Assembly (NCBI GenBank): GCA_002734065.2
Contig: NVXU02000027.1
Location: 1-48,987, forward strand
Direction: 5' to 3'
Length of the DNA stretch: 48,987 nucleotides
From: Fluviicola sp.
Lineage (GTDB): Bacteria; Bacteroidota; Bacteroidia; Flavobacteriales_D; Crocinitomicaceae
The notes beneath the pieces were generated by a model. The model was not told the DNA's origin, made no database searches, and saw only the letters and a program-made list of their open reading frames with translations. Within the stretch, counting starts at the first letter, position 1. Each line of letters opens with the position of its first letter. This document shows, piece by piece, positions 37,088 through 47,590 of this stretch. The translations under genes and the position numbers were made by a program.

Positions 37088-38491
37088 TTGAAATATTTAT
37101 TTTTTATTTTACTAAGTTTAGTATTTATAGGCTGCTCATCAAAGAGCATACAGTCAGTAGAAAAAATCTCAATACAAAAAGAGATAATTGTAACTCACCC
37201 GAAACTTACAACAGTAACTCCAGTTATAAAAATTGATAATAATGTAGATCTTGACAACGGTAAGATATATGATTTAGAGCACATATCTCAAGATGTTAAT
37301 GCCTATCTAAAATATATAAACTCAAAATCTAGTTTATATAACTCACAAAAAAACTATGAAAAGATGTACTTTAGTGTATGGAATATGAAAAAACATAAAG
37401 ATAGTCTAAATGCTGCAAGATGGGCTTTTGCTATACATAAAACTACTAATAGTTATGGAGAAAATTTACAACCATTAAAAAAAGATTTTTTTGAAAAAAC
37501 ATATAAAAATTCAAATTTTAAAGAGTATAAAACAAAAAATATAAAAGCAATAACTATTCGAGAAACAAATATAAGAGCTTTTCCAACTATAAAGCCATTA
37601 TATAGAGACCCAAGTCTATCGGGTGAGGGTTATCCATTTGATTATCTACAAAATAGTACAATTCACGCAAATAAGCCCATCTTAATTTCTCATTTTTCAC
37701 AAGATAAGGAGTGGGCATTTGTATTTACTAGTTTTACATCTGGTTGGATTAAAACAAATGAGTTGGTAGTATTAAACTCAAAATATACAGACTTATGGCA
37801 AAAAGCACAACAGGTAAGCATAATAAAAGAGGGCGTACCTATATATGATATCAACGGAAATTTTTTATTTAAATCAAAAATTGGTATGATGTTCGCTTTG
37901 ATAAGTGAGGATGAAAATTCATATACTATATTAAATGTATCTTCATACAAAAACTACAAACCTTTGTTTTTAAAATCAAAAATCTCCAAAGATATTGCTA
38001 ATAAAGGCACTTTGAAATTTACTAAAAATAATTTAAAAAATATTATAAATGAGGTATCTAAAACTAACTATGGATGGGGTGGGCTTAATGAGCAAAGAGA
38101 CTGCTCATCAATGCTTCGTGACCTTTATGCTCCATTTGGAATTTGGTTACCTAGAAACTCATCAAAACAGGCTAATGTAGGTAAAATAATCAAACTAAAT
38201 CACCTATCTGAAGATGAAAAAATAAGTATTATTAAAGAAAAAGCCATCCCTTTTGAAACTTTTTTATATAAAAAAGGACATGTAATGCTTTATGTAGGAA
38301 TATATAAAAACGATATCATCATCTTTCATAATATGTGGGGTATAAAGACTAACAAAGATGGAGTAGAGGGTAGGATAGTTATTGGCAGACCAATATTTAG
38401 TACATTAGAAGTTGGAAAATACCAAAAATACTATGACAAAGATGCAAAACTACTAAGAAAACTTAGAAGTATAAATATTTTCACAAGATAG
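37088..38491 (+). CDS. SH3/NlpC-P60 (C40) peptidoglycan hydrolase lipoprotein
   Basis: 467 residues. Lipoprotein signal with lipobox VFIGC (Cys16). Residues about 60-230 form the N-terminal and SH3b-like region (AITIRETNIRAFP, EWAFVFTSFTSGWIKTNEL), a second SH3b follows (240-300), and the C-terminal NlpC/P60 domain carries the nucleophile C339 in NEQRDCSSML, H398 in GHVMLYVG and a third polar residue near H414. Likely a periplasmic endopeptidase in cell wall remodelling. TTG start with AAAGG six bases upstream. Co-oriented with the repressor. Confidence 0.85.
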   Translation: MKYLFFILLSLVFIGCSSKSIQSVEKISIQKEIIVTHPKLTTVTPVIKIDNNVDLDNGKIYDLEHISQDVNAYLKYINSKSSLYNSQKNYEKMYFSVWNMKKHKDSLNAARWAFAIHKTTNSYGENLQPLKKDFFEKTYKNSNFKEYKTKNIKAITIRETNIRAFPTIKPLYRDPSLSGEGYPFDYLQNSTIHANKPILISHFSQDKEWAFVFTSFTSGWIKTNELVVLNSKYTDLWQKAQQVSIIKEGVPIYDINGNFLFKSKIGMMFALISEDENSYTILNVSSYKNYKPLFLKSKISKDIANKGTLKFTKNNLKNIINEVSKTNYGWGGLNEQRDCSSMLRDLYAPFGIWLPRNSSKQANVGKIIKLNHLSEDEKISIIKEKAIPFETFLYKKGHVMLYVGIYKNDIIIFHNMWGIKTNKDGVEGRIVIGRPIFSTLEVGKYQKYYDKDAKLLRKLRSINIFTR

Positions 38492-38500
38492 GACTTGTGA

Positions 38501-38719
38501 TTAAGCCTTTGTATCTAGGAGTGAACCAAGCATCTCATTTTGTGTTTTTATAGCACTCACATTTACAGCATTAACATTATCCGTTACAATAAGGTTTGCT
38601 ACCTCTTTTGCTAAGTCAACCCCAACCTTATCTGAGCTAAGTCTTGAAATATTATTAGCTGTAGTATTTAAAAAATTTTGATTATTTGTTATAGATGAAA
38701 CGTTATTAGATATACTTAT
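38501..38719 (-). CDS. Small flagellar rod-like protein with ATA in the start position
   Basis: A 72-residue frame beginning SISNNVSSITNNQNF and ending DLAKEVANLIVTDN ... IKTQNEMLGSLLDTKA. The end is the typical C-terminal helix of flagellar rod/hook proteins (as in FlgC/FlgG/FlgE), and NNI and NTTANNIS echo the N-terminal rod motif. A perfect AAGGAG (38725-38730) lies five bases before ATA at 38717-38719, where ATG is expected; no ATG, GTG or TTG is in frame between the upstream stop and the conserved part. Either a rare ATA-initiated gene or one silenced by a start-codon mutation. It follows dapD on the same strand. Confidence 0.65.
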   Translation of the reverse strand: MSISNNVSSITNNQNFLNTTANNISRLSSDKVGVDLAKEVANLIVTDNVNAVNVSAIKTQNEMLGSLLDTKA

Positions 38720-38791
38720 TTTATCTCCTTGCTAAATAGTATTGTATAAGCAAAAAGATAAAAGTATGTTTATTTTAAATAAGTAATTCTT

Positions 38792-39991
38792 TTAATGCAG
38801 GTCGGTATTTAGTTTAATTTCTCTAGTTGAACGAGATACTGTAATCTCACCAGTCATAGAGTTTTGTCTGAAGTGTAAACCACTAAAGTTAGATAGCTGT
38901 TTAGCTTTGAATATTTCACCCTGCATATTGGCATTTGTATTTACTTCCATGATTTTTTTAAGCTCATTTGGATAAATTCCAACCTTAGTTCCCTCTAAGA
39001 TTGATAAACCAGCATCAATAATACAAGCATTACCAAGTGGAATACCACAAGTTGAATTTGCACCTAATAAACAGTTTTTACCAATAGATATAGGGTTCCC
39101 ATCAGTTCCACTTAATACGCCTAGTATAGATGCACCACCACCAATATCAGAACCATCCCCAACTATAGCAGAAGAAGATATGCGACCCTCTACCATTACA
39201 GAACCAGTAGTACCAGCATTAAAGTTGATATATGACGCACCAGGCATTACAGTAGTTCCAGCTGCAAGTTGAGCACCAAACCTTACTTTAGATGTATCTA
39301 AAATTCTAGTATTGTCTTGTGGGATAATATGCTGGAGGAATCTTGGAAATTTATCTACAAAGTCAATATGTGGATATTCGTTTGCTAGTTTTAACTCTAT
39401 TTCAAATTCTCTTAGATAATCTAATTCTATTGGTTGACCATTAGCCCATGCAACATTAGGTAAGGCTCCAAATGCACCATTTAAGTTGATATCTCTTAGA
39501 GGTACTTTAGCTTGGCTAATTGCATATAGTTTTAGATAAGATGCTTCAACACTCTTAAGCGGAGCATCATCAAAAATAAAGGTTACTTTAAATTCACCCT
39601 CTAAAGAACCACTAGACATTATTTGGTTATACAAAGCAGATACTACTTGAATATTTTTATGAGCATCACCATTTGCCTCGTCAGAGTAAGGTGTAAAAGC
39701 ATTTAAGCAAGATTTTAAAAACTTTGCATTAATGTTACAAACAACTTCACTTTCTTTAAAATCAACGTTTATACCTTGTTCAGATAATGCTTTTATAAAT
39801 AAAGCTGCACTTCCAAAATTTTCATCCCAGTTAATTAATGGATATGTAGCTTGAAGTGTTTTTTCAACGTTTAGTTGTCCTAAATCTACCCTAGCTATAC
39901 CAAAGGCTAAAGGATCTCTATATCCTGGAGTTGATGTTTTAATATCTTGTATTAATGCTTTAAAAGCATCTGTTGTTTCAATAATTTCCAT
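38792..39991 (-). CDS. dapD: 2,3,4,5-tetrahydropyridine-2,6-dicarboxylate N-succinyltransferase
   Basis: 399 residues from the ATG at 39991 (MEIIETTDAFKAL); the upstream ATG at 40030 would add 13 residues lacking similarity. Makes N-succinyl-2-amino-6-oxopimelate in lysine and meso-diaminopimelate synthesis. The left-handed beta-helix of hexapeptide repeats is clear (GAQLAAGTTVMPGASYINFN, SIGKNCLLGANSTCG). The protein is longer than E. coli DapD (274) and of the Campylobacterota/actinobacterial type with a large N-terminal domain. Confidence 0.92.
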   Translation of the reverse strand: MEIIETTDAFKALIQDIKTSTPGYRDPLAFGIARVDLGQLNVEKTLQATYPLINWDENFGSAALFIKALSEQGINVDFKESEVVCNINAKFLKSCLNAFTPYSDEANGDAHKNIQVVSALYNQIMSSGSLEGEFKVTFIFDDAPLKSVEASYLKLYAISQAKVPLRDINLNGAFGALPNVAWANGQPIELDYLREFEIELKLANEYPHIDFVDKFPRFLQHIIPQDNTRILDTSKVRFGAQLAAGTTVMPGASYINFNAGTTGSVMVEGRISSSAIVGDGSDIGGGASILGVLSGTDGNPISIGKNCLLGANSTCGIPLGNACIIDAGLSILEGTKVGIYPNELKKIMEVNTNANMQGEIFKAKQLSNFSGLHFRQNSMTGEITVSRSTREIKLNTDLH

Positions 39992-40111
39992 GAATTCTCG
40001 CTTAAATAATTTATTAATGCAATTATACATAAAAACTACTAATAACTATTTGTATATACTTAGTTCTTAGTCTTTGTGACTAAAATTTTATAAACAATAA
40101 AGATACTAGAT

Positions 40112-40615
40112 ATGACTACTTGGGTAGAATTTTTTAAAAATAATGATTATATTGGTGTAAAAAAGTACATTAAAACAGGAGCTGATTTAAATGAAGCAAA
40201 TGAGAATGAAGAATCAGTATTAGCCTTAGCTTTAAAATATAAATGTGATATAGATCTTTTAATGTTACTTATAGACAATGGGGCAGATATATATGATTTT
40301 GATGAAGATGGGGTTAGTATATTTGAATCAGCTGTATCCTATGGTAATATAGATATTGTAAATTATATTATAGATAAAGGTATTGATGTTAATACAACAA
40401 AAAGAAAAAGTAGATTTACACCTTTAATGAATGCTGCATGTTATGGACGTATAGATGTTTTTAAAATACTTATGGAGCATGGTGCGGATGTTAATGCTGT
40501 GGATTTGAGGGGGATGAGTGTCATAGACTTTGCAAGGAAGATGAATAAAAAAAGTATCTTAGCTTTGTTGAATTATGATGAAAATACGCCGAAAAATACT
40601 AACTACGCAAGGTAA
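40112..40615 (+). CDS. Ankyrin-repeat protein
   Basis: 167 residues, essentially all ankyrin repeats (about four to five): the loops LIDNGADIYDFDEDG, IIDKGIDVNTT and LMEHGADVNAVDLRG are textbook. No signal peptide, so cytoplasmic protein-protein interaction is expected. Divergent from dapD. Partner unknown. Confidence 0.85.
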   Translation: MTTWVEFFKNNDYIGVKKYIKTGADLNEANENEESVLALALKYKCDIDLLMLLIDNGADIYDFDEDGVSIFESAVSYGNIDIVNYIIDKGIDVNTTKRKSRFTPLMNAACYGRIDVFKILMEHGADVNAVDLRGMSVIDFARKMNKKSILALLNYDENTPKNTNYAR

Positions 40616-40618
40616 GTT

Positions 40619-40810
40619 TTAATCAAAAAATTTACCTTGTTTCTCATTATCTAAAGGTTTTCGTTTTTCTTTTACAAGCCAATCTTGCAGAAGAGATTCT
40701 ACAACCTTGCTTAAGCTCATTTTATACCTACTTCTAGAATACTTCATTGCCTCATTCCATGTTTTTTTATCTATTAATAAACTTCTTGTTACTTCGTCTT
40801 TTATTTTCAT
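40619..40810 (-). CDS. Ribbon-helix-helix (CopG-like) protein
   Basis: 63 residues. A strand (TRSLLID), a first helix (TWNEAMKYSRSRY) and SLSKVVESLLQDWL as the second helix match the RHH DNA-binding fold of antitoxins and plasmid repressors. Basic tail. It follows the HTH gene at 40836-41444 by 25 bases, so the two are probably one transcript. No toxin-like ORF is adjacent. Confidence 0.6.
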   Translation of the reverse strand: MKIKDEVTRSLLIDKKTWNEAMKYSRSRYKMSLSKVVESLLQDWLVKEKRKPLDNEKQGKFFD

Positions 40811-40835
40811 ATATATATTAGATTCCTAGTTTTTA

Positions 40836-41444
40836 TTAAGATGCATTAAGTAGTTTTACAAAACTTTTATAACTATCTACTATTTTTTGATTTTTTTGAT
40901 TTTGTATATAAAACTCTATAGCTTTACGACCAAGACGAGGAATCTCATTTTTCACAGCCCAGCTACTTACAGTACCCTCTGGAACTTCTAAGATATTTGC
41001 AAGATTTTTTTGTGTAATATCTAGTTCTTTACAAACTTTTTTTACAACATTTGTTTTGGTTCTTTTTCTAGTTTTTGATAACTTTAAATTACTTGGAGCC
41101 TTAGTATTAAGTTCTTCAGTTTTTATAGTGTAATCATGATTTTTTATCCAGCTAAAAATATCAGAAGCATTTAGAATCCAGTCCCTAGAGTTTAAAGGTT
41201 TAATTATATCATTCATAAACTCAATAACATATTGTTCAGAAAAATCTTTATCGCTTAACTGATAAAGCATAGAAAAAGCTAATTGTTTAGCACCTGAGCT
41301 AACATTACCCCAGTCAAAACTATTTTTAGACTTTTTATAAATATCATATCTTAGTGGAAGTTCAAGTTCTCCATAAGTTACATACTTATTTCCCAATAAT
41401 GCTTTATGACCCTTAAATACATAATTATTTCTTATTAGACTCAT
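40836..41444 (-). CDS. DUF6166-like N-terminal domain plus C-terminal HTH protein
   Basis: 202 residues from the ATG at 41444, which has GAGGA closely upstream; a start at 41540 would add 32 implausible residues. Residues 1-95 (YVFKGHKALLGNKYVTYGEL ... FDWGNVSSGAKQLAFSML) resemble the DUF6166 type domain I recall from mobile elements, whose ending RDWILNASDIFSWI fits. After a basic linker comes a Cro/CI-like helix-turn-helix (DITQKNLANILEVPEGTVSS). A regulator on an accessory locus is inferred. Confidence 0.65.
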   Translation of the reverse strand: MSLIRNNYVFKGHKALLGNKYVTYGELELPLRYDIYKKSKNSFDWGNVSSGAKQLAFSMLYQLSDKDFSEQYVIEFMNDIIKPLNSRDWILNASDIFSWIKNHDYTIKTEELNTKAPSNLKLSKTRKRTKTNVVKKVCKELDITQKNLANILEVPEGTVSSWAVKNEIPRLGRKAIEFYIQNQKNQKIVDSYKSFVKLLNAS

Positions 41445-41620
41445 CTTTTCCTCTTTATATTTTAAATGTATAATTATAGTTTTGAAATTTTTCTTTTTTG
41501 TAGAGCTATTTAATAAAAAAACACGTATATAGATATACAAGCAATAATTATTCCAATAACCAAATTAACATGATGAAATTACTTGATTTTTACTTATTTA
41601 TAGTATCAGTTAGAAACTAC

Positions 41621-42352
41621 TTATATTAAAGTATAAGCTATATCTAAGTTTTTAAGAGAGTTTGTGAAAAATGAAAAATACTTTTGTAACTCTTTTTCAT
41701 TAGTAGATGCCAGTGAGATTTCAACAGATATATTATTTGGCTCATGAATAGGAAGTGATGATAGTTCTATATTTAGAGGAAGTTCTTTCATTATATCTAT
41801 AAGTGTATCTTCACTCGTTTTGGCATGTAGACTTAGTCTGTACTTTTGTTGTGATTTATTAAATAATTTTTTTATTACATCTTTAATCATAGGATGTGAC
41901 ATTTGAGGGAAACCTGGTACAAAAAAATATCTATTATTAAGGCTAAAACCAGACATATTATTTATGGGATTAAATAATAAACTAGAGCCTATAGGTATAT
42001 CTGACATATTGATTCTATGTGGATAAGCTTTTTCTTTAAACCTTTTTAGTATATCTTTTTCAAATTCTTTATGTCTATGTAGTTTTTGATTTGTAAATAC
42101 ATCAGCTGATATGCAACGTGTTAAATCATCTGGGGTAGTTCCAATACCGCCAAAACTAAACATTACTGAGTTTTCATCATTTTTTATAAACTCATAGGTA
42201 TTTTTCATCAATTTTTCATCATCTTTAATTATAAATGATGCAAAAAGCTCATGTCCATATTTATTTAGTTCATCACGCAAGAAAACAAAGTGTTTATCTT
42301 CTCGTCTAGCATTTAAAATTTCAGTTCCAATTATTACTGCATAAAAATTCAT
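41621..42352 (-). CDS. CinA-like molybdopterin-binding-domain protein
   Basis: 243 residues with the MoaB/Mog fold seen in the N-terminal half of CinA: IGTEILNARREDKH and the signature FGGIGTTPDDLTR. The C-terminal PncC amidase domain of CinA is absent; the C-terminal half has a KH-like swapped region (TSEDTLIDIMKELP, SVEISLAS). COG1058-type proteins hydrolyse NAD-related nucleotides (pyrophosphatase activity); that activity is by family only. Stands alone. Confidence 0.8.
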   Translation of the reverse strand: MNFYAVIIGTEILNARREDKHFVFLRDELNKYGHELFASFIIKDDEKLMKNTYEFIKNDENSVMFSFGGIGTTPDDLTRCISADVFTNQKLHRHKEFEKDILKRFKEKAYPHRINMSDIPIGSSLLFNPINNMSGFSLNNRYFFVPGFPQMSHPMIKDVIKKLFNKSQQKYRLSLHAKTSEDTLIDIMKELPLNIELSSLPIHEPNNISVEISLASTNEKELQKYFSFFTNSLKNLDIAYTLI

Positions 42353-42412
42353 TTATAATCCATTTTTTTGTAAATAAATAGTATTATACTGAAAATGATT
42401 TAAGGAAGATAT

Positions 42413-42703
42413 ATGTCATATATGCAAGAGCTAGAAGAGCTACTTACGAAAAGTGTTATCCCTGATTTAGATGAAAGATTAGATGAAATATTTGAAGAGA
42501 TTGCAGATAATAAAGAAGCTACAGAAGATGCAAAAGAAGAGATAGAAGAGTTACGTGAGTTTAAAGCGGACTTACAAGATGTTTTAGACGATATACAAAG
42601 TGGTGATATTGAAGAAGATGAATGTAAAGAACTTATAGATGATATTAAAGAGGCTCAAAAAGGCTCAGATGAAGAAGACTTTGGATTTGTTGAAGAAGCG
42701 TAG
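42413..42703 (+). CDS. Very acidic helical protein, unknown function
   Basis: 96 residues, more than a third Asp/Glu, with heptad-like leucine and isoleucine spacing (residues 8-80), so a soluble coiled coil. The tail ends EEDFGFVEEA. Start MSYMQELEELL has GGAAG upstream. Precedes adk by about 100 bases on the same strand. No family recognised. Confidence 0.65.
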   Translation: MSYMQELEELLTKSVIPDLDERLDEIFEEIADNKEATEDAKEEIEELREFKADLQDVLDDIQSGDIEEDECKELIDDIKEAQKGSDEEDFGFVEEA

Positions 42704-42718
42704 TTAATATATTTTTTA

Positions 42719-42745
42719 TATAGATATCATAGTATTGTATCTATA
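42719..42745. promoter_or_regulatory. 8-bp inverted repeat upstream of adk
   Basis: TATAGATA and TATCTATA separated by eleven bases, between the acidic gene and adk. Preceded by a T run. It could be an operator or a weak hairpin; it may also be chance in AT-rich DNA. Confidence 0.3.
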
Positions 42746-42757
42746 GCTAATGTTTAA

Positions 42758-43450
<693 letters not shown>

Positions 43451-43732
43451 TAAAACAAAATTAAAAAACTTTTTTAAGTAGTATGGTGTGTGCAATGTAA
43501 GATATTTTTACAAATTAACACACATCTTCTACTGTTATTTATACATTTAAAGTACAAATAATGAGGCAGATAAATCATATTATACACATCAAAAAGTAAG
43601 AGCTAATCTACTATAAATAAACATAAAAACATTGAAATTTCTAATATTACAAAAACTTAAAAATTGTTGATGATTATCTCTTGAATTATAAGAAAAAATA
43701 ATTATTTAACCTGAAATATTTTATTTTAAATA

Positions 43733-44311
43733 TTAAATTTTAGAGTTTATAAAACTTCCCATCTCTAAAACTATATCTTGTATAGTACCTTCACCAGAAA
43801 TCACTTTTAAAATATTTTTAGTTGTATAAAAGGCTTGTATATCAGCTAATGGTTCAAGATAAACTTTCATGCGATTATTAAATACTTTAGTATTATCATC
43901 AGCACCACGAGCACGACCTAATACTCTATCACGAGCTGTATCTTCACTAACTTTTACTTCTATAACGCTAATTAGTTCCAAAAAATTATCTTGAAGTAGG
44001 TACCCATCAAGAGCGTTTAATTGCTCCATACTTCTAGGGTAACCATCTATAATAATTATATCAGTAGGGGCATTTTTAATAGCATTTGTGATTGTTTTGA
44101 TAGCTACAGCTATAGGGACAATTAAGCCTTTAGAGATGTATGTATCTATCTTAAGTCCAAGCTCACTTTTTTTTGCAACTTCTGCTCGAAGCATATCACC
44201 AGTAGAGTAGTGTGCAATGTTATCGTTTTCTTTAGCTATTAGTTCTGCATCGGTAGTTTTACCAGAGCCTGGGGCTCCGATAATTAAAAAAAGTTTTTTA
44301 CAACTTGGCAT
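43733..44311 (-). CDS. Adenylate kinase, short Campylobacter type
   Basis: 192 residues. P-loop [20 protein letters not shown] and DGYPRSMEQ, but the LID is short ([17 protein letters not shown]), the form that I recall as the sole Adk of Campylobacter. Lies 36 bases after aspS in the same direction, the order known in C. jejuni (aspS, adk). So this is likely the ancestral lineage copy, and the long form at 42803 an additional one. Substrate preference is unproven. Confidence 0.88.
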   Translation of the reverse strand: MPSCKKLFLIIGAPGSGKTTDAELIAKENDNIAHYSTGDMLRAEVAKKSELGLKIDTYISKGLIVPIAVAIKTITNAIKNAPTDIIIIDGYPRSMEQLNALDGYLLQDNFLELISVIEVKVSEDTARDRVLGRARGADDNTKVFNNRMKVYLEPLADIQAFYTTKNILKVISGEGTIQDIVLEMGSFINSKI

Positions 44312-44347
44312 TTAGTGCCTCCATGCATTGAACTTTAGTTCTTATCA

Positions 44348-46105
44348 TTAAGATTGTTTTTTCTCACGTAAACGAATATGTAAATCACTTAGCTGAGTAT
44401 TATCAACTGGACTTGGTGCTTTTGTAAGTATACAAGAAGCTTTTTGAGTTTTAGGGAAGGCTATAACATCACGGATGCTTTTCTTTTTAGATATAAGCAT
44501 CATTAGTCTGTCAAAACCTAAGGCAAAACCACCATGTGGAGGTGCACCAAACTTAAGAGCATCTAGCAAGAAACCGAATTTTTCTTGAGCTTCTTCTTCT
44601 GCAATTCCAAGAAGTTTAAAAACTTCATTTTGAACATCTTCTTTGTGTATACGAATAGATCCACCACCAAGCTCAGTACCGTTAAGTACAATGTCATAAG
44701 CTATAGATTCTATCTCTTCTACATCGTTTTTATCTGTATCTTTAGGTTGAGTAAATGGATGGTGAAGTGCTTTAACACGACCATCTTCAACTTCAAACAT
44801 TGGGAAGTCCACTACCCATACAAACTCGTAAGCATTTTCATCTATAAGATTCATTTTTTCATGCTCAGCTATAAAGTTTCTGAAACGACCCATATAATCC
44901 CATACAGTCTTTTTATCACCAGCACCAAAGAATACAACATCACCAACTTGCATATCAAGTCTCTCAATTAATAGAGTTATGTCCTCTTCTTTGAAGAATT
45001 TAATAAGCGGACCCTTAAGACCATCCTCTTTCATTTGGAAGTAACCAAGTCCATGCGCACCAAATTTACGAACAAAATCCTCAAAAGACTTCATTTCACG
45101 TTTTGAGAAAACTAAATCAGCACCAGGTACTTTAAGAGCTTTAATACGGTTAGTTTTTGGTTTTTTAGCTATATTTGTAAAAATTTCATTATCACATCTT
45201 TCAAATATATCAATAACATCTATCATTTTAAGGTCATATCTTAAATCTGGTTTATCACTTCCATACAATTCCATAGCATCATTATAAGCTATACGATTAA
45301 AAGGAGGTTTAATGTCTACATCACAAGCTTTAAACATAGCTGTTAATAAATCTTCTGCAACCTTGATTACGTCTTCTTGATTACAAAAACTCATCTCAAC
45401 ATCTATTTGAGTGAATTCTGGTTGACGGTCTGCACGCAAATCTTCATCACGGAAACATTTTGCTATTTGGAAGTAGCGGTCGAATCCACCAATCATTAAA
45501 AGTTGTTTAAAAAGTTGTGGTGATTGCGGAAGTGCGTAGAACTCACCATTATGTACACGAGATGGAACTAGATAATCACGAGCACCCTCAGGAGTTGATT
45601 TAGTTAGGATAGGGGTCTCAACCTCTAAGAAGCCATTTTCATCAAGAACATTTCTAGCTGCAATCGCTGCTTTTGAACGAAGACGAAAAACCTCATAAAG
45701 ATCAGGATCACGTAGTTCTAAATAACGGTACTTTAATGTAGTCTCTTCACCAACATTTTTATCACCGATTACAAATGGAACCGGAGCTGATTTATTTTCA
45801 ATGATTAATTCATTAACAATAATCTCAATAGCACCAGTTTTAAGACGTGAGTTAGTTAAACCTTCACCACGTAAACGAACTGTACCTTTTGCAATTAAAA
45901 CGTATTCATCACGAACGCCGTCAGCTACTTTATGTGCAGCTGCACTATCTTCAGGGTCACAAGTAAGCTGAATAAGACCTGTTTTGTCTCTTAAATCGAT
46001 AAATATTATCCCACCGTGGTCACGATAGTTATTTGTCCAACCTGCTAGAACAACATCTTGCCCAACGTGCGTTTCATTTAAATCTGTACAATAATGACTT
46101 CTCAT
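44348..46105 (-). CDS. aspS: Aspartyl-tRNA synthetase
   Basis: 585 residues. N-terminal OB fold ([20 protein letters not shown]), class II motif 2 [21 protein letters not shown] insertion domain of bacterial AspRS in the middle, motif 3 [13 protein letters not shown] and [10 protein letters not shown]. Bacterial type. Related enzymes in Helicobacter are non-discriminating and depend on GatCAB for Asn-tRNA; whether this one is cannot be told. Upstream of the short adenylate kinase. Confidence 0.96.
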   Translation of the reverse strand: MRSHYCTDLNETHVGQDVVLAGWTNNYRDHGGIIFIDLRDKTGLIQLTCDPEDSAAAHKVADGVRDEYVLIAKGTVRLRGEGLTNSRLKTGAIEIIVNELIIENKSAPVPFVIGDKNVGEETTLKYRYLELRDPDLYEVFRLRSKAAIAARNVLDENGFLEVETPILTKSTPEGARDYLVPSRVHNGEFYALPQSPQLFKQLLMIGGFDRYFQIAKCFRDEDLRADRQPEFTQIDVEMSFCNQEDVIKVAEDLLTAMFKACDVDIKPPFNRIAYNDAMELYGSDKPDLRYDLKMIDVIDIFERCDNEIFTNIAKKPKTNRIKALKVPGADLVFSKREMKSFEDFVRKFGAHGLGYFQMKEDGLKGPLIKFFKEEDITLLIERLDMQVGDVVFFGAGDKKTVWDYMGRFRNFIAEHEKMNLIDENAYEFVWVVDFPMFEVEDGRVKALHHPFTQPKDTDKNDVEEIESIAYDIVLNGTELGGGSIRIHKEDVQNEVFKLLGIAEEEAQEKFGFLLDALKFGAPPHGGFALGFDRLMMLISKKKSIRDVIAFPKTQKASCILTKAPSPVDNTQLSDLHIRLREKKQS

Positions 46106-46171
46106 AAATATAGAGTCCTATAAAATAATTTTCGCGATTATATCTAAACTTAACTTAAGTTATATGCTTAT

Positions 46172-46504
46172 TTATATGCCATTACTTATTACTTTTTTAA
46201 TATCAGAAGCTAAAATTACACCATAATCTTTGTAAATCATTGTGTCTGCATCTTTATAAATAATCATAGTAGGTACTTTTTGTATATTATATTGTTCAGC
46301 TATATCTTGTGCTTCATTACAGTCTATAAATAATACAGAAATATTTTCATTTTCATCTTCTAAATCTTCTAGTTCACTCTCTAGAGCAAAACATGCATCG
46401 CAAAGTTCAGCTCCAAATTTTAAAATTACAGTATTTTTCTTTTTAAACTCTTTTTGCATTATTAATTCAAAATCACTTATATCTACATCTTCAAAAATTG
46501 CCAT
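46172..46504 (-). CDS. Thioredoxin-like protein with LCDAC active site
   Basis: 110 residues with a thioredoxin fold: ILKFGAELCDACFALESEL carries C35 and C38, and YNIQKVPTMIIYKD has the cis-Pro loop. The active site is LCDAC in place of WCGPC, so its redox potential and partners probably differ from TrxA. No signal peptide. Stands between aspS and nadK on the minus strand. Confidence 0.8.
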   Translation of the reverse strand: MAIFEDVDISDFELIMQKEFKKKNTVILKFGAELCDACFALESELEDLEDENENISVLFIDCNEAQDIAEQYNIQKVPTMIIYKDADTMIYKDYGVILASDIKKVISNGI

Positions 46505-46595
46505 TATTTTTCTCTCTTGTATATTTTTAAAATTTTAACATAGTATTTTATATTGATACTTGTTTTAGGTAAATTATTTTAATAACAAAATAGAG

Positions 46596-46601
46596 TATAA
46601 T
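46596..46601 (+). promoter_or_regulatory. Putative -10 box upstream of nadK
   Basis: TATAAT in GAGTATAATAAGC, about 30 bases before the TTG start of nadK. Confidence 0.5.
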
Positions 46602-46630
46602 AAGCAAAAATATTTATATAAAGAGTAAAT

Positions 46631-47485
46631 TTGCATAATAAAAAAATACAAAAAGTCGGTGTAATTTTAAGACCGTTTACTCCTGAGATAAAAGATGATT
46701 ACCTTAAACTAGAAGCTACTTTTAAAAACTATGGTGTAGAGGTTTTTTGTGAAAAAAACTCTGCAAACATGATAGGTTTAGATGGTGTAGATTTTATAGA
46801 TTTAGGTAAGACATGTGATGCACTTGTAACACTTGGTGGTGATGGCACACTTATCTCTACAGTTAGAAAATCTTTTGATTTTGATATACCAATACTTGGA
46901 ATTCATGCGGGTAACCTTGGCTTCTTAGCAGACTTAGCCTTGGATGAAGTAGATAATTTTGTTCAAAAAATAACTTTAGGTGAGTATAAGTTAGATGAAA
47001 GAGCAATTCTAGAAGCTACAGTTATAAAAAATGGAAAAGAAGTTAAAATGTACGCCTTTAATGATATTGTATTAACTAGGACTAGGGTCTCAAATATGAT
47101 TCATATTGAGACTTTGATTGACTCTAAGCCATTTAATACATACTATGGTGATGGAGTAATTGTTTCAACTCCTACAGGTTCAACTGCATATAACCTTTCA
47201 GCTGGTGGCCCAGTAATGTTTCCTATGACAAATGTTTTTGCATTAACTCCAATTTGTCCGCACTCCTTAACTCAAAGACCAGTAGTACTTCCTGGTAAAT
47301 TCCCTATAGAGATGAAAACATCAGAAGAAAGAGCTCTAATTATCATAGATGGTCAAGATATGCATGAGTTAGGTCTTGGTGAGAGTGTACAAATCAAACT
47401 CGCTAGAAAAACAGTAAAACTTATACATAAAGAAGAATATAATTATTTTGATGTTTTAAAAGAAAAACTAGGCTGGGGAGAATAA
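46631..47485 (+). CDS. nadK: NAD kinase
   Basis: 284 residues. Phosphorylates NAD to NADP. The catalytic GGDGT is in LVTLGGDGTLIS (about residue 74), followed by GIHAGNLGFLAD, YAFNDIVLTR (NE/D region) and the GDGVIVSTPTGSTAYNLSAGGP block. TTG start at 46631, AAGAG upstream. In C. jejuni recN follows nadK; here it is replaced by decayed sensor genes. Confidence 0.94.
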   Translation: MHNKKIQKVGVILRPFTPEIKDDYLKLEATFKNYGVEVFCEKNSANMIGLDGVDFIDLGKTCDALVTLGGDGTLISTVRKSFDFDIPILGIHAGNLGFLADLALDEVDNFVQKITLGEYKLDERAILEATVIKNGKEVKMYAFNDIVLTRTRVSNMIHIETLIDSKPFNTYYGDGVIVSTPTGSTAYNLSAGGPVMFPMTNVFALTPICPHSLTQRPVVLPGKFPIEMKTSEERALIIIDGQDMHELGLGESVQIKLARKTVKLIHKEEYNYFDVLKEKLGWGE

Positions 47486-47590
47486 TATTTAAAAATATAA
47501 TTTAAATGTTGTTTTTAGTAAAAATATTTAAAATTATTATTTAATATTGTAATGTACAATACATATTTCCACTATAATGGAGTTATTGTA

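Noticed and set aside
36193-38491. Prophage region around the S24 repressor
   Set aside because: No integrase, structural, lysis or replication genes and no attachment-site duplications are seen; the NlpC/P60 protein is a lipoprotein of cell-wall type.
40619-40810. Toxin-antitoxin module with the ankyrin gene
   Set aside because: The ankyrin gene is on the other strand and converges; no toxin fold is recognised in it.
43451-43732. Hidden gene or RNA between the two adenylate kinase genes
   Set aside because: All frames are short, no tRNA-like or other known RNA fold is recognisable; only an imperfect GTGTGT/ACACAC pairing around 43482-43525, which could end transcription.
44585-44971. 128-codon plus-strand frame inside aspS
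   Set aside because: Antisense to the conserved catalytic part of AspRS, with no ribosome site or recognisable domain.
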